Shown here in pieces: positions 1 through 8,633 of a DNA stretch of 64,000 bases (position 1 is its first letter; the number at the start of each line of letters is the position of its first letter). The notes under the pieces were generated by a model. It did not search any database and was not told the DNA's origin. It worked only from the letters and a program-made list of their open reading frames with translations. The DNA is from Epilithonimonas lactis (GTDB taxonomy: Bacteria > Bacteroidota > Bacteroidia > Flavobacteriales > Weeksellaceae). A program made the translations under genes and the position numbers. The stretch covers positions 558,001 to 622,000 of the forward strand of contig NZ_FOFI01000002.1 in NCBI RefSeq assembly GCF_900110605.1, read 5' to 3'.

Positions 1-898
1 TTCTGTCGAGTTTCTCACTCATATTACATCTATCAAACACTTCCTTATCTAGGAGGCATTGTAGTAGAAAAGGTTGTGAATTAGAAATATCAATACTGTG
101 AAGTATTTTTCCTTTTAATGTTAAAAATTTTCTTAACTCTGATTTTAGCTGAGTAATATAAGTATGTAATCTACCTGCTGTATTGTCAACAAAAAAGAGT
201 GGAACTTCTTTAGTATGAAGCTTTGCAATAGGTAAAAGTCTGCTATTATACCTCAATTCAGGATATTTGACAAGAAGACTTTTGTCCTTTCTATATTCTC
301 TTTTCAAATATTTTGTAGCCCCCCTTATATCAACATCAAGCTCACTAAACCACTTCCTTAAAAACAATAATTCTTGTGTTTGTCCTTTGTTATAATTCTT
401 TCTTAAGTATGTTATGTTTTTGATTAATGTCCACGAAGTAATTACAATAGGCTTTTGATATAATGTTTGTCCATAAGCTTCAGTAAATCTCAACCCTCCA
501 CATTTTATGTCAGGAATGTATTTTTTATCTTCTTTAACAACATTTTGTTCTACTAAATACTTAATGTAAGCTCTATAATCCTTAATTGTGCTTCCTAAAA
601 TCTTTTTGCTAATAGGAGTAAACCCAGAATATTCTTCAATATTTTTCTTTTTTCTTGAAGGAAGAGTATAAATGAGATTAAGAATATACACAAACCTATC
701 TCTACAATAGTTGAATTGAGGAGGGTTTTCCTGTAAAATTTGGTCTATATCCAAATTTTCTGGCAAGTGGAAAGTTAGTTTATCAATAAATGGGTAGCCA
801 CCCTTAGTTTTTACTGCAAGTGATGCTTCTGCACTTGGGCTACTTTGTGAATTAAAGTGAACTGCTGAAGCATTGTTCACTTTTAATGGTACATCCAT
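1..898 (-). CDS. hypothetical mobile-element protein (3' part outside window)
   Basis: Reading the minus strand from the ATG at 896-898 gives an open frame of 299 codons that runs off the left edge, so the C-terminus is missing. The protein begins MDVPLKVNNASAVHFNSQS, is rich in Lys, Tyr and Leu, and has no signal peptide or membrane segment. A conspicuous stretch, SIDISNSQPFLL, lies close to the truncated end. I do not recognise the family. It diverges from the AAA_24-type ATPase gene at 1095, and its neighbours are typical of a Bacteroidota integrative element, so a role in element replication or maintenance is possible but is only inference. A structured leader lies immediately upstream. 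Confidence 0.75.
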   Translation of the reverse strand, partial: MDVPLKVNNASAVHFNSQSSPSAEASLAVKTKGGYPFIDKLTFHLPENLDIDQILQENPPQFNYCRDRFVYILNLIYTLPSRKKKNIEEYSGFTPISKKILGSTIKDYRAYIKYLVEQNVVKEDKKYIPDIKCGGLRFTEAYGQTLYQKPIVITSWTLIKNITYLRKNYNKGQTQELLFLRKWFSELDVDIRGATKYLKREYRKDKSLLVKYPELRYNSRLLPIAKLHTKEVPLFFVDNTAGRLHTYITQLKSELRKFLTLKGKILHSIDISNSQPFLLQCLLDKEVFDRCNMSEKLDR

Positions 899-900
899 TA

Positions 901-963
901 CCCCTTCTCTTGAAGGAGCTGTGCCTTTGAGGTGCTAATCTCAAGAGGTGCTTTGTATCAAAG
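901..963 (-). promoter_or_regulatory. structured leader with three consecutive hairpins before the start codon
   Basis: Read on the minus strand, three inverted repeats lie directly before the ATG at 898. CTTTG/CAAAG spans 951-963. An 8-bp stem with one bulge (CCT+TTGAG pairing CTCAA+AGG) spans 924-948. A 7-bp stem with a 4-nt loop (GAAGGGG at 901-907 against CTCCTTC at 912-918) includes the only purine-rich, SD-like tract. The last hairpin would occlude the ribosome landing site, so translational control is plausible but inferred. Confidence 0.45.
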
Positions 964-986
964 CAAGTGGAAAATATAAATTTTTA

Positions 987-994
987 CAAAATTA
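987..994 (-). promoter_or_regulatory. putative -7 promoter box TAATTTTG
   Basis: The minus-strand 8-mer TAATTTTG fits the Bacteroidota -7 consensus TAnnTTTG. It would give a leader of about 80 nt containing the three hairpins before the 898 start. No well-spaced -33 TTG is visible, and the region is AT-rich, so chance is possible. Confidence 0.35.
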
Positions 995-1094
995 CAATTT
1001 TAAAATCAAAAATCATAATTATCCCCTTTTATAATTAAAAATTATTAACATTTATATTAATACACGTTCATTTTAACATTAAAGTTACAATCCA

Positions 1095-2033
1095 ATGAAA
1101 TTAAGACAATCAGAAAGAAAACAAGCCAAAATAAAGATGGCTCTTCAAGGAAGTGCTGGTTCAGGGAAAACATACTCTTCTCTGTTACTAGCCAAAGGAT
1201 TAGTTACTGGGGAATTCTCCAAGGTAGCTATTATTGATACAGAAAATGGAAGTGCAGATTTATATGCACATTTAGGAGGATACAATGTAATATCTCTAAA
1301 CCCCCCATTCACTCCTCAGCAATATATTGATGCCATTGACATTTGTGAGAAAGCAGGTATGAAAGTAATTATTCTAGATTCAATATCACATTGCTGGGAT
1401 TATCTTCTTGACTATCACAGTTCACTAGCAGGAAATAGCTTTACTAACTGGGCTAAAATTAAGCCTTTGGAAAAACTATTTATGGACAAGATTCTTCAAT
1501 GCAATGCTCACATAATTGCTACTATGAGAACTAAACAGGATTATGTATTAAACCAAAAAGATGGTAAGTTCATTCCTGAAAAAGTGGGTCTTCGGGCTGT
1601 ACAGCGTGATGGTCTGGATTATGAATTCACTTTAGTATTTGATATAGATATAAAGCATTTTACAATATCAAGCAAAGATAGAACAGGCTTGTTTATGGGG
1701 AAACCAGAATTTATAATCTCAGAAAAGACAGGCAAGGAAATATTAGAATGGTGTACTTCTGGAGTTGAACTAAATCCTATTACTCAGACCCCATTAGCCC
1801 CTAAAAAAGAGGAATCTTCTGAAAGTACACTAAAGAACTCTACTCATCAATTTGAAGCCACAGAAGAAGAGGTTTATAATGCTATTCAAGACTGTAATTC
1901 TGTTGGAGAACTATTATCCTTATACAGACAGTTCCCACAATATCATATTAGCTTAAAACCCGATTTTGAAGCAAGAAAATCCATCCTTATTTATTCAAGT
2001 AAACCAAATAATTTTTCACGAAATGGAAACTAA
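1095..2033 (+). CDS. P-loop ATPase, AAA_24-like (phage/ICE nucleotide-binding protein)
   Basis: This 312-aa protein has a clear Walker A motif, GSAGSGKT (residues 19-26), followed by AIIDTENGSADLYA (about 45-58) and a hydrophobic Walker B-like strand, VIILDSISH (about 91-99). The arrangement matches the RecA-like ATPase family called AAA_24, usually carried by phages and integrative elements beside single-strand annealing or recombination genes. The C-terminal third after the ATPase core is low in conserved motifs and could bind DNA or a partner. The gene overlaps the next one by a few codons, which suggests co-translation. The family call rests on motif order and context; the exact role in the element is unknown. 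Confidence 0.8.
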   Translation: MKLRQSERKQAKIKMALQGSAGSGKTYSSLLLAKGLVTGEFSKVAIIDTENGSADLYAHLGGYNVISLNPPFTPQQYIDAIDICEKAGMKVIILDSISHCWDYLLDYHSSLAGNSFTNWAKIKPLEKLFMDKILQCNAHIIATMRTKQDYVLNQKDGKFIPEKVGLRAVQRDGLDYEFTLVFDIDIKHFTISSKDRTGLFMGKPEFIISEKTGKEILEWCTSGVELNPITQTPLAPKKEESSESTLKNSTHQFEATEEEVYNAIQDCNSVGELLSLYRQFPQYHISLKPDFEARKSILIYSSKPNNFSRNGN

Positions 2034-3303
2034 AAACAAAATTAAGCCAGCTACTTTAGAAGAAGCTTTTGGAAACGATTTATTAAAAACTCCCAACATA
2101 ATAGATATAAGTTTTAATAAGGATTACCCTGTTAGTAGGTTGGTGTTGCAGGATAGTGGTGATCCTGTAATTAGTGGATTTCAGAGTAAAAATATTTTCG
2201 AGGATGCAAATATTTTTTACCCTAGCAAAATGAATGAAGCTACCTTAATCAATAATGAAATAGAGCCTGAAACTAAAAATATAGTTCAGGCTTTTTCTTT
2301 GGACAAATCTTACAAAAATTCTGAATCTGAAACTATTACAAATCATCACTCTTCCACTAGTAACCTAGCCTTAAATGGGAACTATTTAACTAGTCCTTTT
2401 ATCCTAGCCAACACAATGGAAGTACAATTACATCATTTGAAAAATGATTGCATAATCCCTGTATTTTCCAAAGACAATGAGAAGACTATTGCACACCAAG
2501 AATTTATTGGTGCAGTTATTAGTGCTACTCAGAGAGCTTTTCCAAATCAGAGCATTACTGCTCCTGAGATAAGAGTTTCACACCAGATTAAGGGTAGAAC
2601 TCCAGATGCTTTGTATTTAAATGTCAAAGATTTATCAGACCATCAAAAAACCATATATTATGAGAGAATGGCTTTTATTATTAGAATTCCTAGTATTACA
2701 GATGTAGTGAATGGTAATGAACTATCTCTTTGTGTTGGAGGTGTAAGGAGCTATAATTTGGAAAATCTTTACAATAAGAAAACCTTTGAAAAGTTTAAGT
2801 TTTTCATTGGATTTCAGAATAAGGTTTGTTGTAATTTATGCGTATCAACAGATGGGTTTCTAGCAGAGTTGAAAGTATCAAACACGCAAGATTTATACTC
2901 AAAGGTTCTAGAGACTATTCAGAATTATAATGCCGAGGTTCATCTTATGGAAATGAAAGAACTTACCCAAGGTTATCTATCAGAACATCAGTTTGCTCAA
3001 TTAATTGGAAAAAGTAGATTGTATCAACATTTGCCTAAGCTAGAAAGAGAAAATATTCCTACGCTTAATTTTACTGATAGCCACATCAATACTATGGCAA
3101 AGGATTATTATGAAGACAAGAATTTTTGTAGGTTAGAAGATGGTAGAATAAATCTTTGGGATGTTTACAATCTTTTTACACAAGCCAATAAATCTTCATA
3201 CATAGATACTTTCCTTGATAGGAATTTGAATGCCTTTGACTTTTCAAAAGGACTTCAAAAAACTCTCAGTGGTAATGAATGTTATCATTGGTTTTTGAGT
3301 TGA
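2023..3303 (+). CDS. DUF3871 family mobile-element protein
   Basis: The C-terminal about 320 residues (from LHHLKNDCIIPVFSKDNE to the end GNECYHWFLS) match what I know of DUF3871, a family of unknown function common in Bacteroidota integrative elements. Recognisable blocks are EIRVSHQIKGR, TIYYERMAF, FIGFQNKVCCNLCVSTDG and ANKSSYIDTFLDRN. The first about 120 residues are a poorly conserved extension. An ATG at 1966 is also open, but I prefer the ATG at 2023 (METKNKIKPATLEEAFG), which overlaps the upstream stop by only 11 bases. It probably shares a transcript with the ATPase. No enzymatic motif is visible. Confidence 0.8.
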   Translation: METKNKIKPATLEEAFGNDLLKTPNIIDISFNKDYPVSRLVLQDSGDPVISGFQSKNIFEDANIFYPSKMNEATLINNEIEPETKNIVQAFSLDKSYKNSESETITNHHSSTSNLALNGNYLTSPFILANTMEVQLHHLKNDCIIPVFSKDNEKTIAHQEFIGAVISATQRAFPNQSITAPEIRVSHQIKGRTPDALYLNVKDLSDHQKTIYYERMAFIIRIPSITDVVNGNELSLCVGGVRSYNLENLYNKKTFEKFKFFIGFQNKVCCNLCVSTDGFLAELKVSNTQDLYSKVLETIQNYNAEVHLMEMKELTQGYLSEHQFAQLIGKSRLYQHLPKLERENIPTLNFTDSHINTMAKDYYEDKNFCRLEDGRINLWDVYNLFTQANKSSYIDTFLDRNLNAFDFSKGLQKTLSGNECYHWFLS

Positions 3304-3306
3304 ATA

Positions 3307-3335
3307 TTAAGCTCACTACTTAAAAGTGAGCTTAA
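3307..3335. terminator. bidirectional hairpin terminator
   Basis: An 11-bp perfect stem (TTAAGCTCACT with AGTGAGCTTAA) and a 7-nt loop lie between the converging DUF3871 gene and the minus-strand operon. The hairpin includes the stop codon of the 3332-4264 gene. Short T/A tracts flank both sides. Confidence 0.7.
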
Positions 3336-4264
3336 TTTAATTCTACAGAATATCTCCAAGTATGATTTATTCCTACAGCGGTTTTAGCTTTATACACATT
3401 ACTGAAAGGGAAAATTATATTTAATGATTTTGTATCTCTATACCACAGGAAATAAATTAATAGTCCTAATGTTTGAGGTTTGGTTGATAATGGACTCAAG
3501 TATACATTAGAATCATCACAATTAGCTTCTACAATCTCTTTTATTCTGTTAGCTGTTTCAAAAGGATCATAAGCTGGTGCAAAACTTTTCTTCTCGACTT
3601 GTCCAATCTCATCCTTTGCTTTTCTTATTTGAAAAACATTTTCCTGATAAAAATCTGGTTGTAGTGAGGGGAAACCTAAAATGATAAACTTTTTGAACAC
3701 TTTAGATTTATCTTTTGTAACAGCAGAAATTAATTTGTCATCATATCCTGCATTAATGATTAAAATATCTTTGTCAAAATTAGAATAAGATTTAGAAGAT
3801 GAACACCCTTTAATTAATCGAGGAGCTTCACTTATTGCCCCCGAAAACACTGTTTCTTCAGCATCTTTGTAATAGTTTGGTTCTGTATAAAGAAAATCAA
3901 TTTTTTTAACCTTATAAATTGTGTTTAATAATAAAGTTAAATAAATCAGATGTGGTCTAAGAAAACCTGTAATATCAATACAAATCTTAGTATCAGTAGT
4001 TATATGTAGATCCTTTACGAAATTTACTAACCCATCATCATCCTCTTGAAAAGAGTTAACAGTAAAAGAATTTGATACATCATCTGAAATATCATAATGC
4101 GGATAAATTATCCATTTTTTGTTCTCAGCCAATATTTTATCAAAAATTTTTTTAGTCCTATCACATCCATCATAGGCTGATAATAACAGATCATATTTGT
4201 TTGTAGTAGGAATCTCATCAAAAGAGTACTTTTCTTTATAGAAATAGGAAAAATCAATCATCAA
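3332..4264 (-). CDS. unknown Rossmann-like protein, last gene of defence-like operon
   Basis: This 310-aa protein has no signal peptide or transmembrane segment. Alternating hydrophobic strands and conserved-looking polar turns suggest a Rossmann-like fold: YDLLLSAYDG (24-33), CIDITGFLRP (95-104), IINAGYDD (169-176), LGFPSLQPDFYQ (196-207), YDPFETA (222-228) and YLSPLSTKPQTLG (245-257). I believe I have seen this pattern beside PRTase/ATPase conflict cassettes, but I cannot name a family. It is the last gene of a four-gene operon and overlaps the ATPase gene by 11 bases. It could be an effector or a nucleotide sensor; both are inference. Two consecutive ATGs are possible starts. Confidence 0.85.
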   Translation of the reverse strand: MMIDFSYFYKEKYSFDEIPTTNKYDLLLSAYDGCDRTKKIFDKILAENKKWIIYPHYDISDDVSNSFTVNSFQEDDDGLVNFVKDLHITTDTKICIDITGFLRPHLIYLTLLLNTIYKVKKIDFLYTEPNYYKDAEETVFSGAISEAPRLIKGCSSSKSYSNFDKDILIINAGYDDKLISAVTKDKSKVFKKFIILGFPSLQPDFYQENVFQIRKAKDEIGQVEKKSFAPAYDPFETANRIKEIVEANCDDSNVYLSPLSTKPQTLGLLIYFLWYRDTKSLNIIFPFSNVYKAKTAVGINHTWRYSVELN

Positions 4265-6290
4265 GATTAAATAAATTTGGTTTAATTTTTATCTCCACTT
4301 CTTTTTCCAGAAATGGTGCAGTAAGTTTAGTTTTACGAGCTTTATAAAATTTGAGATATTCTTCTTCTTTTATTTTTTCATCGAAAATATATTTCATTGT
4401 CTCGTTCGAAAATGTTGGAGTTCCCCTGACACTTGTTGGCAAATTCCACAAAGGACTCATAATAGGATTTAGATGATATTGTGGCTCGCCTATACCTAAC
4501 CCATTTTTACCCTTTCTCTTATTATCTGATTCAATTAGAATAGAATAATCTCGTAGCACTTCAATATTATCATTTATTTCTGCCGAAACCTCCTTTTTAT
4601 TATATGAAAATCCAAGCACACTAGTTTCAGTTAAATTATCTGTTATTCTGTAAAGTTTTAAATAATCAGATAATCTTCTAATATTTTTATAAAAAACTTT
4701 CAAATTATCTCCGAATATCTCTGCGTCATTATAATACCATTCCGCAACTTTATAAACAGCCATATATTGGGCATCTAAACTAATACGTCCATTTTCACTT
4801 AATGGTTTTTCTCCTCTAATATTTGAATTTTCAATTGTGTTTTTTAATAATAATATTAGTGATCTTGTATTACCATAACTCAATTCTATAAAATTATCTA
4901 ATCCTACGTATTCATAATTTTTCAAACCATTCTCTGTGGCTAATTGAGAAATTAAATCTTTTTTAGATTTATTTACTAAATTAGTATGGTCACTTTTTGT
5001 CCCTTCAAGATACTTTATAAAACTACTCTTAACTTTTTCAGATATATCTACAAAGTCTATATTTTTTTTAGACTTATACCATTTTTTATAAAAAAGAAGA
5101 ATATTATATTTTTGGAAGAGAGGGTTATCATTTGTTTGATACAAAAGATTTTGAATAATCAGCTCGTGGTTACTAATGTTTTGCTTTAGTACTTCCCGAA
5201 GATTCTGAATGTGGCTATACTCTTTCTCTTTTTCTCTAAGCTTAAAAATCAGTGAATCTTCTGTATACTTTTCAAATTTTCTTTCAAAATTTTTCTCTAC
5301 GTCATCTATTTCATTATGATAATATTTTCTTAATCTCTTTTCTATTAGCTTCTTTGAAAATATTTTATAAGTTTTTTCATCTTTTCTGTAATATTCATCA
5401 AGATGAATTTCCTGCATATCAGAACCAGAAGCTAAAGTAGTCCCTTTAGTAAGTGTTTCCCTTGTTTTGTAGCCATAGGTTCTAGCACCAATCCAAAAAG
5501 TCATTGGAGGCTTTTTGTCCCAAACTAAAGTATTTATATAAATTTTCTGCCACTCTAAAAGCTTATCATACTCATCCAAAATAAATATAAATTTTATATT
5601 GCTAAAGAAATTAATTTTAGTTGATATTTCATAAATGATATTCTTAATAAATTCTCCAGGAGTAAAAGGTATTTCGATATTTGAATAATTAAACTCTCTT
5701 GTAAAAGCAGCTAATATTATTTCTTTATCAATTTTTGATTTTTGAGATTGAAAATAATTGAGTAAGTCTGAAAGCGTATGAAAAGATATTTTTTCGTTGC
5801 TTGATTTATTAAAATTTATTGTTGCATCTATGATTTTTGTTACATCTTTTTCCCAATAAGTAGCTTCAGCATTATTGAGGTTCTTTAAAAGTTCAATTAA
5901 ATCATAAATAAAAATTTCACATAAATAATACTCAAAATAAATCTTAAATATCTGCAACCATTGCTCCTCATCTAAAAACTTTCCATTAAAATTACCGGAG
6001 TTTAACACACCAAAAGTATTATAAAATCCAATGAAATTATCATTACTTACTAACTCTTCAGAATTATTATCATATTTTTTTAATCTAGTTTTTAAAGAAA
6101 AATATCTCAATAAATGAGTTTTTCCACACCCCCTACTTCCTAAAACATATTTTGGGAGAATCTCAGAGGTATTTAAAAAATGCTCTACAGAATTTTTACT
6201 ATCATAGTCTACCCAATATTCATATATTTCATCATAGCTAAACTCTATAGCTTTTGTAACTGAAAAAGGATTTGAAATATTTTTAGACAT
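4254..6290 (-). CDS. large AAA/ORC-CDC6-like ATPase of defence-like operon
   Basis: This 678-aa protein has a Walker A motif GSRGCGKTH (51-59), a Walker B motif FIFILDE (234-240) followed by YDKLLEWQ, and a sensor-1-like strand TFWIGARTYG (264-273). The C-terminal half is helix-rich, charged and Lys/Asn-rich, and may hold winged-helix or partner-binding segments. The architecture resembles the ORC/CDC6-like AAA ATPases found in prokaryotic conflict systems with PRTase-like proteins; that assignment is from memory of family patterns. No nuclease motif is evident. It follows the PRTase gene after 3 bases and overlaps the last gene by 11, so stoichiometric production of a complex is likely. Confidence 0.85.
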   Translation of the reverse strand: MSKNISNPFSVTKAIEFSYDEIYEYWVDYDSKNSVEHFLNTSEILPKYVLGSRGCGKTHLLRYFSLKTRLKKYDNNSEELVSNDNFIGFYNTFGVLNSGNFNGKFLDEEQWLQIFKIYFEYYLCEIFIYDLIELLKNLNNAEATYWEKDVTKIIDATINFNKSSNEKISFHTLSDLLNYFQSQKSKIDKEIILAAFTREFNYSNIEIPFTPGEFIKNIIYEISTKINFFSNIKFIFILDEYDKLLEWQKIYINTLVWDKKPPMTFWIGARTYGYKTRETLTKGTTLASGSDMQEIHLDEYYRKDEKTYKIFSKKLIEKRLRKYYHNEIDDVEKNFERKFEKYTEDSLIFKLREKEKEYSHIQNLREVLKQNISNHELIIQNLLYQTNDNPLFQKYNILLFYKKWYKSKKNIDFVDISEKVKSSFIKYLEGTKSDHTNLVNKSKKDLISQLATENGLKNYEYVGLDNFIELSYGNTRSLILLLKNTIENSNIRGEKPLSENGRISLDAQYMAVYKVAEWYYNDAEIFGDNLKVFYKNIRRLSDYLKLYRITDNLTETSVLGFSYNKKEVSAEINDNIEVLRDYSILIESDNKRKGKNGLGIGEPQYHLNPIMSPLWNLPTSVRGTPTFSNETMKYIFDEKIKEEEYLKFYKARKTKLTAPFLEKEVEIKIKPNLFNLDD

Positions 6291-6293
6291 AAG

Positions 6294-7283
6294 TTATATT
6301 TTATTAAATCTTTTGAAAAAAGGATTCCATATATTTTCTTCATTCCAAAAAACTGGTAATGAATTATCTGGTGTATTATGAGTAAAAGAAAGCATTAACT
6401 CGCAATTCTCATAACCCAAAGGACCAAAACTCATACTTCCGCTGTACTTCTTATTTATAGCTTCACATTCTTTTTGAGTGACTTCATCTGGAACTTTCGC
6501 AAAAATTCTCGAATTTCCATTAAATGCCTTGAAACTATCATCTAATTTAAAAATAGCTTTTACATCTTCGAAAACTTTTTCCATTACATTTGTGGTGATA
6601 TTTAGGTACTCGATGTTTTTTAATTTTTCAATTCCTAGGTTGGTTCCAAACATTACAAAATAATGGATTTTAACATCTGGTTTAGCTCTTTTTATTGTTA
6701 TCAGATTATCTGCTAACTCTGATACAACTTGATTACCTGTTCCACAAAAATCATCAATGAATATATAATTTTCAATCTTATTATCTTTAATTTCAACAGT
6801 TACGTATTTCCCTCCTGCTGATTTATCTTTTTCAATAAACTTAAAAATCTCTGATAAAGTAATAAAGGATTCTTTTTTTAGACGATTTTGTTGTCTAAAA
6901 TAATATAGCAAATGTACTCCACTCTCTGCTGGGCTTCCAATCCCCAAAAATCTAGTTTTTGATAATACTTCACTAAATTTTTTTTCAATTATAGATTCAT
7001 CAATTGTATCAAAATTATCTTCTCTTATTTTATGAATGTGGGGATATCTAAATAAATCCCTATATATGGTAGTTAAAAGCTCTCTTATTTCTTGGTTTCC
7101 AAAATACATAAATTTGCTAAGTAAAAATAGCATATGGACTTGTTCCTCTTCAGTATCAAAATTTCTAGACCAATTTTCTAATAGAAAATCTTCTTGTTTT
7201 TCTTTCCAAATAGAGTCAAGAAATATTCTTATCTTTTCTTCGAGTCTATCTTTGATTGGTAAAGTATCAAAATGTTTCGACAT
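6294..7283 (-). CDS. phosphoribosyltransferase-like protein (PRTase-CE type)
   Basis: The diagnostic feature of this 329-aa protein is IDDFCGTGNQ (176-185), the PRPP-binding loop form (two acidic residues, then a small-residue T/S-G turn) of type I phosphoribosyltransferases. The block RFLGIGSPAESGVHLLYYFR (111-130) precedes it. The N-terminal about 100 residues are helical. No purine or pyrimidine salvage neighbour is present, so a metabolic role is unlikely. In conflict systems such PRTase-like proteins are thought to act as effectors or signal processors with AAA ATPases; this follows from family knowledge plus context. It sits 3 bases from each neighbour in the operon. Confidence 0.8.
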   Translation of the reverse strand: MSKHFDTLPIKDRLEEKIRIFLDSIWKEKQEDFLLENWSRNFDTEEEQVHMLFLLSKFMYFGNQEIRELLTTIYRDLFRYPHIHKIREDNFDTIDESIIEKKFSEVLSKTRFLGIGSPAESGVHLLYYFRQQNRLKKESFITLSEIFKFIEKDKSAGGKYVTVEIKDNKIENYIFIDDFCGTGNQVVSELADNLITIKRAKPDVKIHYFVMFGTNLGIEKLKNIEYLNITTNVMEKVFEDVKAIFKLDDSFKAFNGNSRIFAKVPDEVTQKECEAINKKYSGSMSFGPLGYENCELMLSFTHNTPDNSLPVFWNEENIWNPFFKRFNKI

Positions 7284-7286
7284 ACT

Positions 7287-8633
7287 CTATTTTTTAAATA
7301 CTAATACATATTCTCGAGAAATAATATCAGCAGTTTTATTTCTCTTTGTCATTAACCCATAAGATTTAATATTATCAATTAGTTTAAATTGAAGTTTCAT
7401 TCCTATTGAAATAGCATAATGTGTAAGGTATGATTGTGTATTAAATTCTTTACCTGTAATTTTATTATTTCCAATAATTAAAATAATATGCCCACCTTTT
7501 TGTAACACCCTATACATTTCATCTATGGATGTTTTCATTTCTTCTAAATATTTATTTGCAATGAAAGCTCTCTCACTATTTGTTTTGTTTATCTCTTCAA
7601 TTATTAAATCAGCTTCAATAATTCCTGTCGAGCTAATTTTTATATCAGCTTTTTTGTGTATTTCTCTACCAATATTATTTCTTTCTAATTTACTAACTTC
7701 TGATAAAGATGCCAGATTTGTCCATCCTAGATTTAGGCTAGAGGATCTGATATATTTCTGAGCACCTGCATATGGGGGAGAAGTAATAATTAATTTTGCA
7801 TAGTCATTTGGCATAATTTCATTTTCAGAGATCATCAATTTCCTAGCATCTGTTGATAGATATTTAAATTTTGACAAATCACTTTTAGTAGAATATAATT
7901 CTGCTAATCTTGCAATATTATCTGAGCAAGCCTGATAAAATTTTTCAAAAACATCTATATTTTCAATTCCATCTATTTTTTCTTTTACTTTCCTCTTTAC
8001 TTTGGTATCTAAATATCTTTCAGGATTTAATTTTACCGGTACAGAAATTCGTGTATCACAATAACTTACCTTTTTAATTATACTTGAAAATGATATTAAG
8101 AAGAAGTTTCTTTCTTCAATATCACTAATTTCCATAATAGAAGCTAAAATTTTAGATAAAGAATCTATTGTTTTATAAGGAAACCAGAAATTCAAGTTTC
8201 TGACTTCCGGAATGGATGGTCTTTCTAATAAAGGAGAAAAATCTATTATTGATTTTAAAGTTAATTTTACATTTTCCAAATTTAAATTTGTAACCTTAAC
8301 TTTTGAAATTAAGTTTGCTAATGGATTTGCATCAGCACCATAAAAATTTTTTTTAGATAATACACATTCTAAAGCTACAGTACCAGATCCATTGAAAGGA
8401 TCAACTATAATATCTTCACACTTTGAAAAATATGAATTGTTCAAAAAAAAATACGGTATGTGCGATAGTAATTTTGCAGGATATGCATGAATTTGATGCG
8501 TATACCTTTCATTAAATTTAACACCATTTACTATTTCTTTAAAGCTTATTTCTATTGGTATTTTATTTTTTTTATAATTACTTTTGAATTCTTTAATCAA
8601 TCTATCGAATTCCTTATTGTTTTCTCCTCTCAA
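7287..8633 (-). CDS. DNA amino-methyltransferase (N6A/N4C), first gene of defence-like operon
   Basis: This 448-aa protein has SAM-binding motif I, DPFNGSGTV (78-86), and the catalytic motif IV, TSPPYAG (284-290), in that order. These mark an amino-methyltransferase acting on adenine N6 or cytosine N4. The N-terminal block YTHQIHAYPAK (44-54) resembles the HPYPAK block of related enzymes. No restriction endonuclease gene lies beside it, so it may mark self DNA for, or silence, the downstream PRTase-ATPase-Rossmann module. The start is non-standard: the frame opens with TTG at 8631-8633, a stop closes the frame upstream, and no ATG occurs before motif I. Confidence 0.9.
   Translation of the reverse strand: MRGENNKEFDRLIKEFKSNYKKNKIPIEISFKEIVNGVKFNERYTHQIHAYPAKLLSHIPYFFLNNSYFSKCEDIIVDPFNGSGTVALECVLSKKNFYGADANPLANLISKVKVTNLNLENVKLTLKSIIDFSPLLERPSIPEVRNLNFWFPYKTIDSLSKILASIMEISDIEERNFFLISFSSIIKKVSYCDTRISVPVKLNPERYLDTKVKRKVKEKIDGIENIDVFEKFYQACSDNIARLAELYSTKSDLSKFKYLSTDARKLMISENEIMPNDYAKLIITSPPYAGAQKYIRSSSLNLGWTNLASLSEVSKLERNNIGREIHKKADIKISSTGIIEADLIIEEINKTNSERAFIANKYLEEMKTSIDEMYRVLQKGGHIILIIGNNKITGKEFNTQSYLTHYAISIGMKLQFKLIDNIKSYGLMTKRNKTADIISREYVLVFKK

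Noticed and set aside
7287-8633. Type III or BREX-like restriction system
   Set aside because: There is a methyltransferase and an ATPase, but no helicase-nuclease Res subunit, PglZ or BrxC signature; the PRTase motif points elsewhere.
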